A DNA stretch of 64,000 nucleotides, from the NCBI RefSeq assembly GCF_018141005.1, contig NZ_CP046582.1, positions 4,778,718-4,842,717 of the forward strand, written 5' to 3'. Below the pieces are notes generated by a model. The model was given only the letters and a program-made list of their open reading frames with translations, ran no database searches and was not told where the DNA came from. Of this stretch, positions 8,049 through 23,021 are shown in pieces; the first letter of the stretch is position 1, and each line of letters begins with the position of its first letter. Source of the stretch: Erwinia sp. E602. Lineage in GTDB: Bacteria; Pseudomonadota; Gammaproteobacteria; Enterobacterales; Enterobacteriaceae. Made by a program: the position numbers and the translations under genes.

Positions 8049-9938
8049 ATGTTTTATCCAGATCCTTTTGACGTCATCGTAATCGGTGGTGGTCATGCGG
8101 GGACAGAAGCCGCGATGGCCGCTGCCCGGATGGGTCAGCAAACCCTGTTATTAACCCACAACATCGACACGCTGGGGCAGATGTCCTGCAACCCGGCGAT
8201 CGGCGGCATCGGGAAAGGACATCTGGTTAAAGAAGTGGACGCACTGGGTGGCCTGATGGCACACGCCATTGACCAGGCCGGCATCCAGTTTAGGATACTA
8301 AACGCCAGCAAAGGGCCTGCCGTCAGGGCGACCCGTGCGCAGGCCGACCGCGTGCTCTATCGTCAGGCGGTACGCACCGCGCTGGAGAATCAGCCGAACC
8401 TGATGATCTTCCAGCAGGCGGTTGAGGATCTGATCGTCGAAAACGATCGGGTGGTCGGTGCCGTGACCCAGATGGGCCTGAAGTTCCGCGCCAGGTCAGT
8501 GGTACTCACCGTAGGCACCTTCCTCGACGGTAAAATTCATATCGGCATGGATAACTACAGCGGTGGCCGTGCCGGCGATCCGCCGTCGATTTCCCTGTCT
8601 CAGCGTCTGCGTGAGCTGCCGCTGCGCGTGGGCCGCCTGAAAACCGGTACGCCGCCGCGCATCGATGCGCGTACCATCGACTTCAGCGTGCTGGCCCCGC
8701 AGCACGGCGACACGCCGCTGCCGGTGTTCTCGTTTATGGGCGACGTCAGCCAGCATCCGCGTCAGGTGCCGTGCTGGATCACCTACACCAACGAAAAAAC
8801 CCATGAGGTGATCCGCAACAACCTCGATCGCAGCCCGATGTACGCCGGGGTGATCGAAGGGATCGGTCCACGCTACTGCCCGTCGATCGAAGACAAGGTG
8901 ATGCGTTTTGCCGATAAAAACGCCCATCAGATCTTCCTTGAGCCGGAAGGACTGACCAGCAACGAAATTTACCCGAACGGCATCTCCACCAGCCTGCCGT
9001 TTGACGTACAGATGCAGATCGTCCGCTCAATGCAGGGGATGGAAAACGCCAAAATTATCCGTCCTGGCTACGCGATTGAGTACGATTACTTCGACCCGCG
9101 CGACCTGAAGCCGACGCTGGAAAGCAAATATATTCAGGGTCTGTTCTTTGCCGGTCAGATTAACGGCACCACCGGCTATGAAGAAGCGGCGGCACAGGGC
9201 CTGCTGGCCGGCCTGAACGCCGGACGCTACTCGGCCGACAAAGAGGGCTGGGCGCCGCGTCGCGATCAGGCCTATCTGGGCGTGCTGGTCGACGACCTCT
9301 GCACCCTTGGTACCAAAGAGCCGTACCGTATGTTTACCTCACGCGCGGAATACCGCCTGATGCTGCGTGAAGACAACGCCGATATGCGCCTGACCGCCGC
9401 CGGCCGCGAGCTGGGCCTGGTCGACGACGCCCGCTGGGCACGCTTTAACCAGAAGCTGGAGCGCATCGAGCTGGAGCGTCAGCGCCTGCGTGACATCTGG
9501 GTACACCCGAAAACCGAATCGGTGACCGAGATCAACGGCGCACTCAGCGCACCGCTGACCAAAGAGGCCAGCGGCGAAGATCTGCTGCGTCGTCCGGAGA
9601 TGACCTACCGCCTGCTGACGGGCCTCAGCGCCTACGCGCCGGCGCTGGATGATGCTGAAGCGGCCGATCAGGTTGAGATCCAGGTGAAGTACGAAGGCTA
9701 CATCGCCCGCCAGCAGGAGGAGATCGACCGCCAGCTGCGCAACGAGAACACCCTGCTGCCGGTCGACCTCGACTACCGCCAGGTAAGCGGCCTCTCCAAC
9801 GAAGTGATCGCCAAACTCAACGATCACAAACCGGGATCGATTGGCCAGGCTGGCCGCATCTCCGGGATCACCCCGGCGGCGATTTCGATCCTGCTGATTT
9901 ATCTCAAAAAGCAGGGCTTACTGCGCAAAAGCGCGTAA
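8049..9938 (+). CDS. mnmG: MnmG (GidA), tRNA wobble-uridine modification enzyme
   Basis: FAD-dependent subunit of the MnmE-MnmG complex that installs the 5-carboxymethylaminomethyl group on U34 of certain tRNAs; mnmE is also in this window (59120-60484). 629 aa, the E. coli length. The FAD dinucleotide motif is [12 protein letters not shown] at about residues 11-22; a conserved [13 protein letters not shown] follows, and the helical C-terminus ([20 protein letters not shown]) binds MnmE. I chose ATG 8049 ([10 protein letters not shown], as in E. coli) with GAGGTG upstream, rather than an in-frame start at 7983. Confidence 0.98.
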   Translation: MFYPDPFDVIVIGGGHAGTEAAMAAARMGQQTLLLTHNIDTLGQMSCNPAIGGIGKGHLVKEVDALGGLMAHAIDQAGIQFRILNASKGPAVRATRAQADRVLYRQAVRTALENQPNLMIFQQAVEDLIVENDRVVGAVTQMGLKFRARSVVLTVGTFLDGKIHIGMDNYSGGRAGDPPSISLSQRLRELPLRVGRLKTGTPPRIDARTIDFSVLAPQHGDTPLPVFSFMGDVSQHPRQVPCWITYTNEKTHEVIRNNLDRSPMYAGVIEGIGPRYCPSIEDKVMRFADKNAHQIFLEPEGLTSNEIYPNGISTSLPFDVQMQIVRSMQGMENAKIIRPGYAIEYDYFDPRDLKPTLESKYIQGLFFAGQINGTTGYEEAAAQGLLAGLNAGRYSADKEGWAPRRDQAYLGVLVDDLCTLGTKEPYRMFTSRAEYRLMLREDNADMRLTAAGRELGLVDDARWARFNQKLERIELERQRLRDIWVHPKTESVTEINGALSAPLTKEASGEDLLRRPEMTYRLLTGLSAYAPALDDAEAADQVEIQVKYEGYIARQQEEIDRQLRNENTLLPVDLDYRQVSGLSNEVIAKLNDHKPGSIGQAGRISGITPAAISILLIYLKKQGLLRKSA

Positions 9939-9987
9939 CCTGCTCTCAGGCCGGGGCAACCCGGCCTTTCGACGGAAGCGAACCCAC

Positions 9988-10608
9988 GTGATTAATAAAC
10001 TCTCTGCTCTGCTGCGCAAAGCCGGTATTGAACTCTCCGAACAGCAGAAACAGCAGCTGGTCGGCTATGTTGAACTGCTGCACAAATGGAACAAAGCCTA
10101 CAACCTGACCTCGGTGCGTGACCCGGAGCAGATGCTGGTGCGCCATATCCTCGACAGCGTGGTGGTGGAACCCCACCTGACCGGCCAGCGTTTTATCGAC
10201 GTCGGCACCGGCCCGGGCCTGCCCGGCGTTCCGCTGGCGATCGTACGCCCGGACAGCCACTTCACCCTGCTGGACAGCCTGGGGAAACGCATTCGCTTCC
10301 TTAAGCAGGTACAGCACGAGCTGAAGCTGGACAACATTACGCCGGTGCAGAGCCGCGTTGAGGCATTTCCGGCCGAGCCGCCGTTTGACGGGGTGATCAG
10401 CCGGGCTTTCGCCTCGCTGCACGATATGCTCAGCTGGTGCCACCACCTGCCGGGGCCGCAGGGGCGTTTTTATGCGCTGAAAGGCGTGGTGCCGCAGGAC
10501 GAACTGGACAGCCTGCCGGCCGGTTTCAGCCTGGAAAAGGTGGCACAACTGCAGGTGCCTGAGCTGGAAGGTGAGCGGCATCTGCTGGTGCTGACCCGCA
10601 AACCCTGA
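9988..10608 (+). CDS. rsmG: RsmG (GidB), 16S rRNA m7G527 methyltransferase
   Basis: SAM-dependent methyltransferase that makes 7-methylguanosine at G527 of 16S rRNA; its loss gives low-level streptomycin resistance in E. coli. 206 aa (E. coli 207). The SAM-binding motif [15 protein letters not shown] starts at about residue 70, with YNLTSVRDP and LLDSLGKR conserved nearby. The start is GTG at 9988, giving MINKLSALL against E. coli MLNKLSLLL. It follows mnmG by 49 bp as a two-gene unit and is followed by a strong terminator. Confidence 0.97.
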   Translation: MINKLSALLRKAGIELSEQQKQQLVGYVELLHKWNKAYNLTSVRDPEQMLVRHILDSVVVEPHLTGQRFIDVGTGPGLPGVPLAIVRPDSHFTLLDSLGKRIRFLKQVQHELKLDNITPVQSRVEAFPAEPPFDGVISRAFASLHDMLSWCHHLPGPQGRFYALKGVVPQDELDSLPAGFSLEKVAQLQVPELEGERHLLVLTRKP

Positions 10609-10656
10609 CCCGCGTCGGGCCCGACAAAATCGTGCTGATTGCGCGGCCCGATCATC

Positions 10657-10693
10657 AAAGCGGTCAGCAACCTGCACGTTGACCGCTTTTTTT
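10657..10693 (+). terminator. Rho-independent terminator after rsmG
   Basis: Stem AAAGCGGTCA (10657-10666) pairs with TGACCGCTTT (10680-10689) without mismatch, followed by a T tract to 10693. It ends the mnmG-rsmG unit. Confidence 0.9.
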
Positions 10694-11336
10694 CCTCTGA
10701 ACGGTCTTAATCTTCCTTAACCGGCCGACGTAAAAGCGCCGATGGCGGGTATCCGTTGAAAAGTGCGATCTTTTATCCGCGTGTGCAGAAGAGGGCAGGG
10801 GGCAGACAGAAGCGAGATTCAGGATGAAAATGTGAGAAAGAGGTGGACGCAGCAGCCGCGTTGACATTAAATCTGCCGACAGACACGATCTGCAAGCCTT
10901 GGTTACATTTAACGGCTGATTCACAATTCATTATCATGAGTGTCACTTTTTTCAGCCATTTTACCCGAGACATTAGTCACGCATGAAAATATGAGCGCGT
11001 AATAAGTTGGCGTGAGTAATAGCATTGGCGGTGTTAAATATTTGCTACGGATGTCAATGAAAGGTTTTTATCAAGATAACCAACCGTTTTTAAATTTAAT
11101 AAGTCTATCTTGTTGAATTTAATGAAAATATTAACACTGTTTAAACTAAAAACTGACAAATACCAGAATAATTATCCGCAATAACATTACTGAATTGTGA
11201 TCTTACGCACGCTTTATGAGCAAATAGCACCTTGAATTACATGCAAAGGGTCGGCCAGGACGGAAGTTGCCGCTTTGCAAAAATAGCGAACTCGAAAGAA
11301 ATTTAAATAATTGTTCACCTTTTCTCGACTTATCCA
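10694..11336. other. AT-rich intergenic region before atpI, no gene seen
   Basis: About 640 bp, GC-mixed up to about 10900 and then strongly AT-rich (for example 11040-11200). I see only very short open frames with no ribosome binding site and no recognisable protein. E. coli also has a long rsmG-atpI gap that carries the atp promoter. The AT-rich part may serve as an upstream activating or nucleoid-protein-binding region; that is inference. Confidence 0.6.
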
Positions 11337-11364
11337 TTGAAATCACAGGTGCGCACCGTATAAT
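11337..11364 (+). promoter_or_regulatory. Probable sigma-70 promoter of the atp operon
   Basis: TTGAAA (11337-11342), a 16-bp spacer and a perfect TATAAT (11359-11364), about 90 bp upstream of the atpI start. It is the best promoter match in the gap and lies where the E. coli atp promoter lies. Confidence 0.75.
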
Positions 11365-11453
11365 TTGCACGTTTTTTGCTGCTTGACTCGCGCGAGCGCG
11401 GGCAGCGTGATACGACACGCGACATCCCCTCGGGGCAGGAGAGTTTCAGCGTC

Positions 11454-12658
<1,205 letters not shown>

Positions 12659-12686
12659 TTTTTTTCTCAACACTACTGCGTTTTAA

Positions 12687-13522
<836 letters not shown>

Positions 13523-13533
13523 GGGAGGGGCTG

Positions 13534-14067
13534 ATGTCTGAATTTACTACCGTAGCTCGCCCCTACGCTAAAGCCGCTTTTGACTTTGCGGTTGAGCATC
13601 AAAGCGTCGATGGCTGGCAGCAGATGCTGGCATTTGCCGCCGAAGTGGCTGGCAATGAACAGGTAACAGAACTTCTTTCCGGCGCACTGGCGCCGGAAGC
13701 GTTGTCTGGTGCCTTCATCGCCATCTGTGGTGACCAACTCGACGAAGCCGGTCAGAACCTGATTAAGGTGATGGCTGAAAACAAACGTTTGCCAGCACTT
13801 GCCGATGTACTGGAGCAGTTCATCCAACTGCGTGCCGCACATGATGCGACCGCCGACGTTGAGGTGATTTCCTCCACTGCATTAAGTGACGAGCAGCTGA
13901 CCAAAATCAGCGCTGCGATGGAAAAACGTCTGTCACGCAAAGTTAAGCTGAATTGCAAAATTGATAAGTCTGTAATGGCAGGCGTAATCATCCGTGCGGG
14001 TGATATGGTCATTGATGGCAGCGTACGCGGCCGTCTTGAGCGCCTTACCGACGTCTTGCAGTCTTAA
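13534..14067 (+). CDS. atpH: ATP synthase F1 subunit delta
   Basis: 177 aa (E. coli 177). It is the soluble stalk subunit that fixes the b dimer to the top of F1. It begins [19 protein letters not shown], and the C-terminal pattern [20 protein letters not shown]...RL, typical of OSCP/delta proteins, is present. AAGGGAGGGG is a strong ribosome binding site just upstream. Confidence 0.97.
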   Translation: MSEFTTVARPYAKAAFDFAVEHQSVDGWQQMLAFAAEVAGNEQVTELLSGALAPEALSGAFIAICGDQLDEAGQNLIKVMAENKRLPALADVLEQFIQLRAAHDATADVEVISSTALSDEQLTKISAAMEKRLSRKVKLNCKIDKSVMAGVIIRAGDMVIDGSVRGRLERLTDVLQS

Positions 14068-14081
14068 GGGGACTGGAGCAT

Positions 14082-15623
14082 ATGCAACTGAATTCCACCG
14101 AAATCAGCGAACTGATCAAGCAGCGCATTGCTCAGTTCAATGTAGTGAGCGAAGCTCACAACGAAGGTACAATCGTTTCTGTAAGTGACGGTATCATTCG
14201 CGTTAACGGCCTGGCCGACGTGATGCAGGGTGAGATGATCGCCCTGCCTGGTAACCGTTATGCCATCGCACTGAACCTGGAGCGCGACTCCGTAGGTGCA
14301 GTTGTGATGGGTCCATACGCTGACCTCGCCGAAGGCATGAAGGTTAAGTGTACTGGCCGTATCCTGGAAGTACCGGTTGGCCGTGGCCTGCTGGGTCGCG
14401 TAGTGAACACCCTGGGTGCTCCTATTGACGGTAAAGGCGCTATCGACAACGACGGCTTCTCGCCGATCGAAGTGATTGCACCGGGCGTTATCGACCGTCA
14501 GTCCGTTGACCAGCCTGTACAGACCGGCTACAAATCTGTTGATGCGATGATTCCAATCGGCCGTGGCCAGCGTGAGCTGATCATCGGTGACCGTCAGACC
14601 GGTAAAACCGCGATGGCGATCGATGCAATCATCAACCAGCGTGATTCCGGCATCAAATGTGTGTACGTGGCTATCGGCCAGAAAGCGTCTACCATCGCTA
14701 ACGTGGTACGTAAACTGGAAGAGCACAACGCGCTGGCTAACACCATCGTTGTGGTTGCAACCGCATCTGAGTCTGCTGCGCTGCAGTACCTGGCACCGTA
14801 TGCCGGTTGTGCGATGGGTGAATACTTCCGTGACCGCGGTGAAGACGCGCTGATCGTATACGATGACCTGTCTAAACAGGCCGTTGCTTATCGTCAGGTT
14901 TCTCTGCTGCTGCGCCGTCCACCGGGTCGTGAAGCCTTCCCTGGCGACGTGTTCTACCTCCACTCCCGTCTGCTGGAGCGTGCTTCCCGCGTGAGCGCCG
15001 ACTACGTCGAGCGTTTCACCAACGGTGAAGTGAAAGGTAAAACCGGCTCCCTGACCGCGCTGCCAATCATCGAAACCCAGGCGGGTGACGTTTCTGCGTT
15101 CGTTCCGACCAACGTAATCTCGATTACCGATGGTCAGATCTTCCTGGAAACCAACCTGTTTAACTCCGGTATTCGTCCGGCGGTTAACCCGGGTATCTCG
15201 GTATCTCGTGTAGGTGGTGCTGCTCAGACCAAGATCATCAAGAAACTGTCCGGTGGTATCCGTACCGCGCTGGCACAGTATCGTGAACTGGCGGCGTTCT
15301 CGCAGTTCGCCTCCGATCTGGATGAAGCAACCCGCAAACAGCTGAGCCACGGTCAGAAAGTGACCGAGCTGCTGAAACAGAAACAGTATGCGCCGATGTC
15401 CGTAGCGCAGCAGGGTCTGGTGCTGTTTGCTGCCGAGCGTGGCTTCCTGAATGACGTCGAACTGGCGAAAATCGGTAGCTTCGAAGCGGCCCTGCTGGCT
15501 TATGCGGATCGCGATCACGCTGAGCTGATGGCTGATATCAACCAGTCTGGTAACTATAACGGCGAAATCGAAGAGAAGCTGAAAGGCCTCCTCGAAACGT
15601 TTAAAGCAACCCAGTCCTGGTAA
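14082..15623 (+). CDS. atpA: ATP synthase F1 subunit alpha
   Basis: 513 aa (E. coli 513). It is the non-catalytic nucleotide-binding subunit of F1. The Walker A motif is GDRQTGKT at about residues 169-176, and the alpha/beta signature [13 protein letters not shown] is present, including the arginine finger. Codon choice is strongly biased toward highly expressed codons, as in atpD. The 54-bp gap to atpG contains an imperfect GC-rich hairpin. Confidence 0.98.
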   Translation: MQLNSTEISELIKQRIAQFNVVSEAHNEGTIVSVSDGIIRVNGLADVMQGEMIALPGNRYAIALNLERDSVGAVVMGPYADLAEGMKVKCTGRILEVPVGRGLLGRVVNTLGAPIDGKGAIDNDGFSPIEVIAPGVIDRQSVDQPVQTGYKSVDAMIPIGRGQRELIIGDRQTGKTAMAIDAIINQRDSGIKCVYVAIGQKASTIANVVRKLEEHNALANTIVVVATASESAALQYLAPYAGCAMGEYFRDRGEDALIVYDDLSKQAVAYRQVSLLLRRPPGREAFPGDVFYLHSRLLERASRVSADYVERFTNGEVKGKTGSLTALPIIETQAGDVSAFVPTNVISITDGQIFLETNLFNSGIRPAVNPGISVSRVGGAAQTKIIKKLSGGIRTALAQYRELAAFSQFASDLDEATRKQLSHGQKVTELLKQKQYAPMSVAQQGLVLFAAERGFLNDVELAKIGSFEAALLAYADRDHAELMADINQSGNYNGEIEEKLKGLLETFKATQSW

Positions 15624-15677
15624 TGTCTGGCGGCTTGTCCCTTACGGGGCAGGCCGCAAGGCTTTGAGGAGAAGCTA

Positions 15678-17962
<2,285 letters not shown>

Positions 17963-18036
17963 TCATCTCCCCTGACGGGTGCGGACGGCGCAGGCCGCCC
18001 GCGCTCAGAGGGTGATGGTTTACCGGGAGGTTAACT

Positions 18037-18456
18037 ATGGCTATGACGTTTCACCTGGACGTGGTCAGCGCGGAGCAACAGATGTTCTCCGGGCTGGTAC
18101 AGAGCATCCAGGTTTCAGGCAGCGAAGGTGAGCTGGGTATTCGCCCTAACCACGCCCCGCTCCTGACTGCCATTAAGCCTGGTATGGTTCGCATCGTTAA
18201 GCAGCACGGCGACGAAGAGGTGATTTACCTCTCCGGCGGCGTGCTGGAAGTGCAGCCTGGCGCGGTTACCGTGCTGGCTGACACCGCGATCCGCGGCAGC
18301 GATCTTGATGAAGCCCGTGCGCTGGAAGCTAAGCGCAAAGCCGAAGAGCATATGAACAGCTCACACGGCGACGTGGACTTCGCAATGGCATCCGCAGAGC
18401 TGGCGAAAGCCATTGCTAAACTGCGCGTCATTGAGCTGACCAAAAAAGCGATGTAA
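18037..18456 (+). CDS. atpC: ATP synthase F1 subunit epsilon
   Basis: 139 aa (E. coli 139). It is a rotor subunit and intrinsic inhibitor of hydrolysis: an N-terminal beta-sandwich ([36 protein letters not shown]) and a C-terminal two-helix arm ([20 protein letters not shown] onward). It is the last gene of the operon. The 74-bp gap before it contains paired GC-rich sequences, and a strong terminator follows. Confidence 0.98.
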   Translation: MAMTFHLDVVSAEQQMFSGLVQSIQVSGSEGELGIRPNHAPLLTAIKPGMVRIVKQHGDEEVIYLSGGVLEVQPGAVTVLADTAIRGSDLDEARALEAKRKAEEHMNSSHGDVDFAMASAELAKAIAKLRVIELTKKAM

Positions 18457-18473
18457 CTCAGGTTTAAGCGCTA

Positions 18474-18508
18474 AATGCCGGACAGGAAACTGCCCGGCAT
18501 TTTTTTTG
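18474..18508 (+). terminator. Terminator of the atp operon
   Basis: ATGCCGGACAG (18474-18484) pairs with CTGCCCGGCAT (18490-18500) with one internal mismatch, followed by eight T. Confidence 0.92.
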
Positions 18509-18572
18509 CCCGATCCCCCCCCTTCCGCCTGTCTGAAAGCTAATTTCGACCCGAGAAAAATGTAGTATTCTT

Positions 18573-18586
18573 AACGGTAAACCGTT
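18573..18586. promoter_or_regulatory. Perfect 14-bp palindrome before glmU
   Basis: AACGGTAAACCGTT, 36 bp upstream of the glmU start, overlapping the expected promoter. It looks like a dimeric regulator site. In E. coli the glmUS operon is controlled by NagC, but this palindrome does not resemble the NagC consensus as I know it, so the binder is unassigned. Confidence 0.45.
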
Positions 18587-18621
18587 TTACTTTCCTCTCT
18601 TCAACCCCAATCAGGATGTTT

Positions 18622-19992
18622 ATGTCTGCAAAGCCGATGAGCGTGGTGATCCTTGCTGCTGGTAAAGGAACCCGTATGTACTCTGACCTGCCAAAAGTAC
18701 TGCACAAGCTGGCCGGGAAGCCGATGGTTCAACACGTGATCGATGCTGCCCGCGCGCTGGACGCACGCCGCATTAACCTGGTGTACGGCCACGGCGGCGA
18801 GCTGCTGCAGAGCACGCTGAACGACGACACGCTGAACTGGGTGCTGCAGGCGGAACAGCTGGGCACCGGCCACGCGATGCAGCAGGCGGCACCGCACTTT
18901 GCCGATGACGAAGACATCCTGATGCTGTACGGCGACGTGCCGCTAATCTCGGTAGAGACGCTGACGCGCCTGCAGCAGGCGAAACCTGAAGGTGGCATTG
19001 GTCTGCTGACCGTGGTGCTGGATAACCCGACCGGCTACGGCCGTATCATCCGTGAAAACGGCAGCGTCACCGGTATTATCGAGCAGAAAGACGCCGCGCC
19101 GGCGCAGCTGCTGATTAACGAGATCAACACCGGCATTCTGCTGGCCAACGGCGCGGATCTGAAGCGCTGGCTCGGCAGGTTGACCAACAACAACGCGCAG
19201 GGCGAATACTACATTACCGACATTATCGCTCTTGCCCATCAGGAGGGCCGCCGCATCGAGGCTGTCCACCCTGCACGCACCACGGAGACCGACGGCGTCA
19301 ATAACCGCCTGCAGCTGGCAACGCTGGAGCGGGTGTATCAGGCTGAGCAGGCAGAAAAACTGCTGCTGGCAGGCGTGATGCTGCAGGATCCGGCGCGTTT
19401 TGACCTCCGGGGTGAGCTGGTACACGGCCGCGACGTTCTGATCGACGTTAACGTGATCATCGAGGGCAAGGTAACGCTCGGCGATCGCGTGCAGATTGGC
19501 GCGGGCTGTGTGATTAAAAACAGCGTGATTGCCGATGACAGCGTGATAAGTCCTTACTCGGTGATTGAAGACGCCGGGCTGGCCGCGGGCTGCACCGTCG
19601 GGCCGTTTGCCCGCCTGCGCCCCGGCAGCGAGCTGGCGGAAGGTGCCCACGTCGGCAACTTTGTTGAGATGAAAAAAGCCCGCCTCGGCAAGGGCTCGAA
19701 GGCCGGCCACCTCAGCTACCTCGGCGACGCCGAGATCGGTGCCAACGTGAATATCGGTGCCGGCACCATCACCTGCAACTACGACGGCGTCAATAAATCG
19801 AAAACCGTCATCGGCGATGATGTATTTGTCGGCTCGGATACCCAGCTGATCGCGCCGGTCAACGTGGCGGCAGGCGTGACCATCGCCGCCGGCACCACCA
19901 TCATGCGCGACGTGCCGGCGGCCGGGCTGGTCTATAACCGTAAAGAGCAGCAGCTCAACGCCAGCTGGCAGCGCCCGGTTAAGAAAAAATAA
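18622..19992 (+). CDS. glmU: GlmU, bifunctional UDP-GlcNAc synthesis enzyme
   Basis: Glucosamine-1-phosphate acetyltransferase and N-acetylglucosamine-1-phosphate uridyltransferase, making UDP-GlcNAc for peptidoglycan and LPS. 456 aa, the E. coli length. The N-terminal pyrophosphorylase has LAAGKGTRM from residue 11 and GDVPL near 105. The C-terminal left-handed beta-helix hexapeptide domain contains [14 protein letters not shown] with the likely catalytic His and [10 protein letters not shown]. An in-frame ATG at 18616 is possible, but ATG 18622 has AGGA five bases upstream and gives the family length. It is followed by glmS 157 bp downstream. Confidence 0.97.
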   Translation: MSAKPMSVVILAAGKGTRMYSDLPKVLHKLAGKPMVQHVIDAARALDARRINLVYGHGGELLQSTLNDDTLNWVLQAEQLGTGHAMQQAAPHFADDEDILMLYGDVPLISVETLTRLQQAKPEGGIGLLTVVLDNPTGYGRIIRENGSVTGIIEQKDAAPAQLLINEINTGILLANGADLKRWLGRLTNNNAQGEYYITDIIALAHQEGRRIEAVHPARTTETDGVNNRLQLATLERVYQAEQAEKLLLAGVMLQDPARFDLRGELVHGRDVLIDVNVIIEGKVTLGDRVQIGAGCVIKNSVIADDSVISPYSVIEDAGLAAGCTVGPFARLRPGSELAEGAHVGNFVEMKKARLGKGSKAGHLSYLGDAEIGANVNIGAGTITCNYDGVNKSKTVIGDDVFVGSDTQLIAPVNVAAGVTIAAGTTIMRDVPAAGLVYNRKEQQLNASWQRPVKKK

Positions 19993-20111
19993 ATTCTCAC
20001 GCGCCGGCATGAACCGGTGCGGAAAAGGCAGTAAACATAAAAATAATCCCCACTCTCTACAAGGCTCGGGGAACCGGTAAAAACCGGATAATCAGGTCAG
20101 AAGACAACGCG

Positions 20112-20131
20112 AGCGGCGCTGAAACGCCGCT
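20112..20131 (+). promoter_or_regulatory. Hairpin in the glmS leader
   Basis: AGCGGCG (20112-20118) and CGCCGCT (20125-20131) form a perfect stem with a six-base loop, six bases before the AGGA ribosome binding site (20137-20140). In E. coli the glmU-glmS intercistronic leader is folded to limit glmS translation, and the small RNA GlmZ opens it. The position and shape fit that control. The GlmZ pairing site itself was not verified. Confidence 0.55.
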
Positions 20132-20149
20132 TAGTCAGGAAAATAACTT

Positions 20150-21979
20150 ATGTGTGGAATTGTTGGTGCTGTAGCGCAGCGTGATATTGCTGAAATCCTG
20201 CTTGAAGGGCTGCGTCGTCTGGAATACCGCGGCTATGACTCCGCCGGTCTGGTGGTGGTGAATGCCGAAGGCCAGGCCACGCGCCTGCGTCGTCTGGGTA
20301 AAGTACAGGAGCTGGCCGGGGCGGCGGAACAGACTCCGCTGCACGGCGGAACCGGGATTGCGCACACGCGCTGGGCTACCCACGGCGAGCCGTCGGAAGC
20401 GAATGCCCACCCGCATATCTCAGATCACATCTACGTGGTGCACAACGGCATTATTGAGAACCACGAGCCGCTGCGCGAGCAGCTGATCGCCCGCGGTTAC
20501 CGTTTTGCCTCGGAGACCGACACCGAAGTGGTGGCGCACCTGGTGCACTGGGAGCAGCAGCAGGGCGGCACGCTGCATGAGATCGTGCTGCGGGTGATCC
20601 CACAGCTGCGCGGTGCCTACGGCATGGTGATCATGGACAGCCGCGACCCGTCAACGCTGGTGGCCGCCCGTTCCGGCAGCCCGCTGGTGATCGGCCGCGG
20701 CGTCGGCGAGAACTTTATCGCCTCTGACCAGCTGGCGCTGCTGCCGGTGACCCGCCGCTTTATCTACCTTGAAGAGGGTGACGTGGCGGAAATTACCCGC
20801 CGCGAGGTGAAGGTGGTCGATCGTCACGGCAACGCGGTGAAGCGCGCGGAGATTGAATCCCACGCTACCTACGACGCCGGTGACAAGGGCGAATACCGTC
20901 ACTACATGCAGAAAGAGATCTACGAACAGCCGGTAGCGATTAAAAACACCCTCAGCGGGCGTTTCAGCCACGGCGAAGTCGATCTCTCCGAGCTGGGACC
21001 GCAGGCGGAAGCCCTGCTGGCGCAGGTCGAGCATATCCAGATCGTCGCCTGCGGCACCTCCTACAACTCCGGTATGGTTTCGCGCTACTGGTTCGAATCG
21101 CTGGCGGGCGTGCCCTGTGACGTGGAGATCGCGTCCGAGTTCCGCTACCGCAAGTCGGCGGTGCGTAAGAACAGCCTGCTGATCACCCTGTCGCAGTCCG
21201 GCGAAACCGCCGACACGCTGGCGGCGCTGCGCCTGTCAAAAGAGCTGGGCTACCTCGGCTCGCTGGCTGTCTGTAACGTGGCCGGCTCGTCGCTGGTGCG
21301 CGAGTCAGACCTGGCGCTGATGACCAAAGCCGGCACCGAAATCGGCGTGGCCTCCACCAAGGCGTTCACCACCCAGCTCACCGTGCTGCTGATGCTGGTG
21401 GCGAAGGTCGGCCGCCTGAAAGGGATGGACCCGCAGGTTGAGCACGATATTGTGCACGGTCTGCAGGCGCTGCCGAGCCGCATTGAGCAGATGCTGTCGC
21501 AGGACGAGCTGATCGCCTCGCTGGCGGAAGACTTCTCCGACAAGCATCACGCGCTGTTCCTCGGCCGCGGCGATCAGTACCCGATCGCCATGGAAGGGGC
21601 GCTGAAGCTGAAAGAGATCTCCTACATTCACGCGGAAGCCTACGCGGCGGGCGAGCTGAAGCACGGCCCGCTGGCGCTGATCGATGCCGATATGCCGGTG
21701 ATTGTGGTGGCACCGAACAACGAACTGCTGGAGAAGCTGAAGTCGAACATCGAAGAGGTGCGCGCGCGCGGCGGCCTGCTGTACGTGTTTGCCGACGTGG
21801 ACGCCGGCTTTGCCAACAGTGAAGGCATGCGCATTATCCCGCTGCCGCACGTCGAAGAGGTGATTGCACCGATCTTCTACACCGTGCCGCTGCAGCTGCT
21901 CTCCTACCACGTGGCGCTGATCAAAGGCACCGACGTCGATCAGCCGCGTAACCTGGCGAAATCGGTGACCGTGGAGTAA
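20150..21979 (+). CDS. glmS: GlmS, glucosamine-6-phosphate synthase (isomerising)
   Basis: Makes glucosamine-6-phosphate from fructose-6-phosphate and glutamine, the entry step to amino sugars. 609 aa, identical in length to E. coli. The N-terminal class II glutamine amidotransferase has catalytic Cys2 ([12 protein letters not shown]). Two SIS isomerase domains follow, with [20 protein letters not shown] and the conserved C-terminal [13 protein letters not shown]. The start ATG 20150 is fixed by the required Cys2. The 3' end of this gene is the conserved TnsD recognition sequence of Tn7. Confidence 0.98.
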   Translation: MCGIVGAVAQRDIAEILLEGLRRLEYRGYDSAGLVVVNAEGQATRLRRLGKVQELAGAAEQTPLHGGTGIAHTRWATHGEPSEANAHPHISDHIYVVHNGIIENHEPLREQLIARGYRFASETDTEVVAHLVHWEQQQGGTLHEIVLRVIPQLRGAYGMVIMDSRDPSTLVAARSGSPLVIGRGVGENFIASDQLALLPVTRRFIYLEEGDVAEITRREVKVVDRHGNAVKRAEIESHATYDAGDKGEYRHYMQKEIYEQPVAIKNTLSGRFSHGEVDLSELGPQAEALLAQVEHIQIVACGTSYNSGMVSRYWFESLAGVPCDVEIASEFRYRKSAVRKNSLLITLSQSGETADTLAALRLSKELGYLGSLAVCNVAGSSLVRESDLALMTKAGTEIGVASTKAFTTQLTVLLMLVAKVGRLKGMDPQVEHDIVHGLQALPSRIEQMLSQDELIASLAEDFSDKHHALFLGRGDQYPIAMEGALKLKEISYIHAEAYAAGELKHGPLALIDADMPVIVVAPNNELLEKLKSNIEEVRARGGLLYVFADVDAGFANSEGMRIIPLPHVEEVIAPIFYTVPLQLLSYHVALIKGTDVDQPRNLAKSVTVE

Positions 21980-22007
21980 TCCGCACCCTTATCGGTTGAC
22001 GCTGATA
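21915..22007 (+). other. attTn7-type site at the glmS 3' end
   Basis: The last codons of glmS (through GATCAGCCGCGTAACCTGGC and the end of the gene) correspond closely to the TnsD-binding part of attTn7, with the usual insertion point expected about 25 bp past the stop. No Tn7 end or tns gene is visible, but an accessory block not found here in E. coli begins exactly downstream. Confidence 0.55.
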
Positions 22008-22038
22008 AAATCCGGCCCGCTCGTCAGGCCGGATTTTT
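22008..22038. terminator. Terminator between glmS and the convergent gene
   Basis: AAATCCGGCC (22008-22017) pairs with GGCCGGATTT (22027-22036) and is followed by T residues; the reverse strand has an A/T pattern that lets it serve the convergent metalloprotease gene too. Confidence 0.88.
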
Positions 22039-22050
22039 TATGCCCGCAAA

Positions 22051-23004
22051 TCAGCGCGCCGCTGCGCCGCGTTGTGGGGTAATGGCAGAGAGCACATCAC
22101 AGATATCCTGGCTGAACTGCGGGGAGCGCTGCATCTTCTCCGTCCACTGCGTGTTGGCCACCTGCTGCTGCTGCGAAATCTGCTGGCTGGCGCGGAACAG
22201 GCTGTCGAAGAACGGCACAAGCATCGCACCGCCGGGCAGCGCCGACTGTTTAAACACCGGGCTGCCGTCGGTATAGGTCAGCTGCCGCAGCCCGGCCGGG
22301 ACATCTACCGGGGCAAAGTAGCGCTGCGCGTAGCGATGCCAGAAAATCGCCGCGTCATAGCTGGCGTTAGCGTAGTCTGGGCAGTTCAGCGAGGGTGCGA
22401 CTGCGGCCATCCCTTTGCTGCTGTCCCTGTACGGCATCTCCAGCCAGCGGGCCATCCCTTCCAGATACCAGCGCTGCTTGAATACGCCGTAACCGTACTG
22501 GTAGAGGTGGAACAGCTCGTGGGCCGGGGTGACGTTGCGCAGCGGGTTGACCGAGGTATCGACGATCAGCTTAAGGGCGCACGGCAGAGTGGTGCCGTCA
22601 GCCATCCTCTCCCGCGACACCTTATCAAAAGCCGCGCCCTTGCCGCGATCCTTGCGCAGCACGTAGATATTGATCTGCCCGGCATTCGCGAACACCTTCT
22701 GCCGCAGCGGCGAGCGCAGCCCCAGCGCGCCGGAGTAGAAGCGCTGCGCCGCCTGCAGCTGTATCGCCATATTCTCAATGCTGTCCGGGGTGCCGTTGCC
22801 GTTGCTGTCCCCGGTATGGCGCAGGCGATCGTTACCCTGCAGGCTGTAGAACAGGTGAAAATCACCCGCCACGTACTCTTTTTCCAGCAGCCGATCCTGG
22901 ATCACTGACCCGCTCAGACAGCGCTCGGTTTTCAGGATTTCCCGCGCGTGGGCGCCGCTGGCGACGGATAAAAGGATAAAGGTGGCGATGCGTAATCTGG
23001 CCAT
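22051..23004 (-). CDS. Secreted putative zinc metalloprotease
   Basis: 317 aa, not recognised as a named gene. Residues 1-20 are a signal peptide ending SGAHA. DSNGNGTPDSIENM (67-80) is a calcium-binding loop of the EF-hand/thrombospondin-3 type. HELFH (162-166) followed by E182 in WYLEGMARWLE is a gluzincin-style zinc motif with the third ligand 16 residues on. Four cysteines could form two disulfides. It lies 17 bp downstream of the glycosyltransferase gene on the same strand, with GGGGAG before its ATG, so the two are probably cotranscribed. A periplasmic or extracellular peptidase is likely; substrate and family are unknown. Related proteins are annotated only as putative metalloproteases. 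Confidence 0.72.
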   Translation of the reverse strand: MARLRIATFILLSVASGAHAREILKTERCLSGSVIQDRLLEKEYVAGDFHLFYSLQGNDRLRHTGDSNGNGTPDSIENMAIQLQAAQRFYSGALGLRSPLRQKVFANAGQINIYVLRKDRGKGAAFDKVSRERMADGTTLPCALKLIVDTSVNPLRNVTPAHELFHLYQYGYGVFKQRWYLEGMARWLEMPYRDSSKGMAAVAPSLNCPDYANASYDAAIFWHRYAQRYFAPVDVPAGLRQLTYTDGSPVFKQSALPGGAMLVPFFDSLFRASQQISQQQQVANTQWTEKMQRSPQFSQDICDVLSAITPQRGAAAR

Positions 23005-23021
23005 AGGACTCCCCTTATGGG

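Noticed and set aside
10694-11336. Small open frames in the rsmG-atpI gap
   Set aside because: All are short, without ribosome binding sites or recognisable products, in AT-rich DNA.
14064-15518. Long reverse-strand open frame (484 codons) opposite atpA
   Set aside because: It mirrors a certain, highly expressed gene whose codon bias creates antisense open frames; its translation has no family character.
21980-22050. Tn7-like element end downstream of glmS
   Set aside because: The position is right, but no Tn7-type end sequence or tns gene was found.
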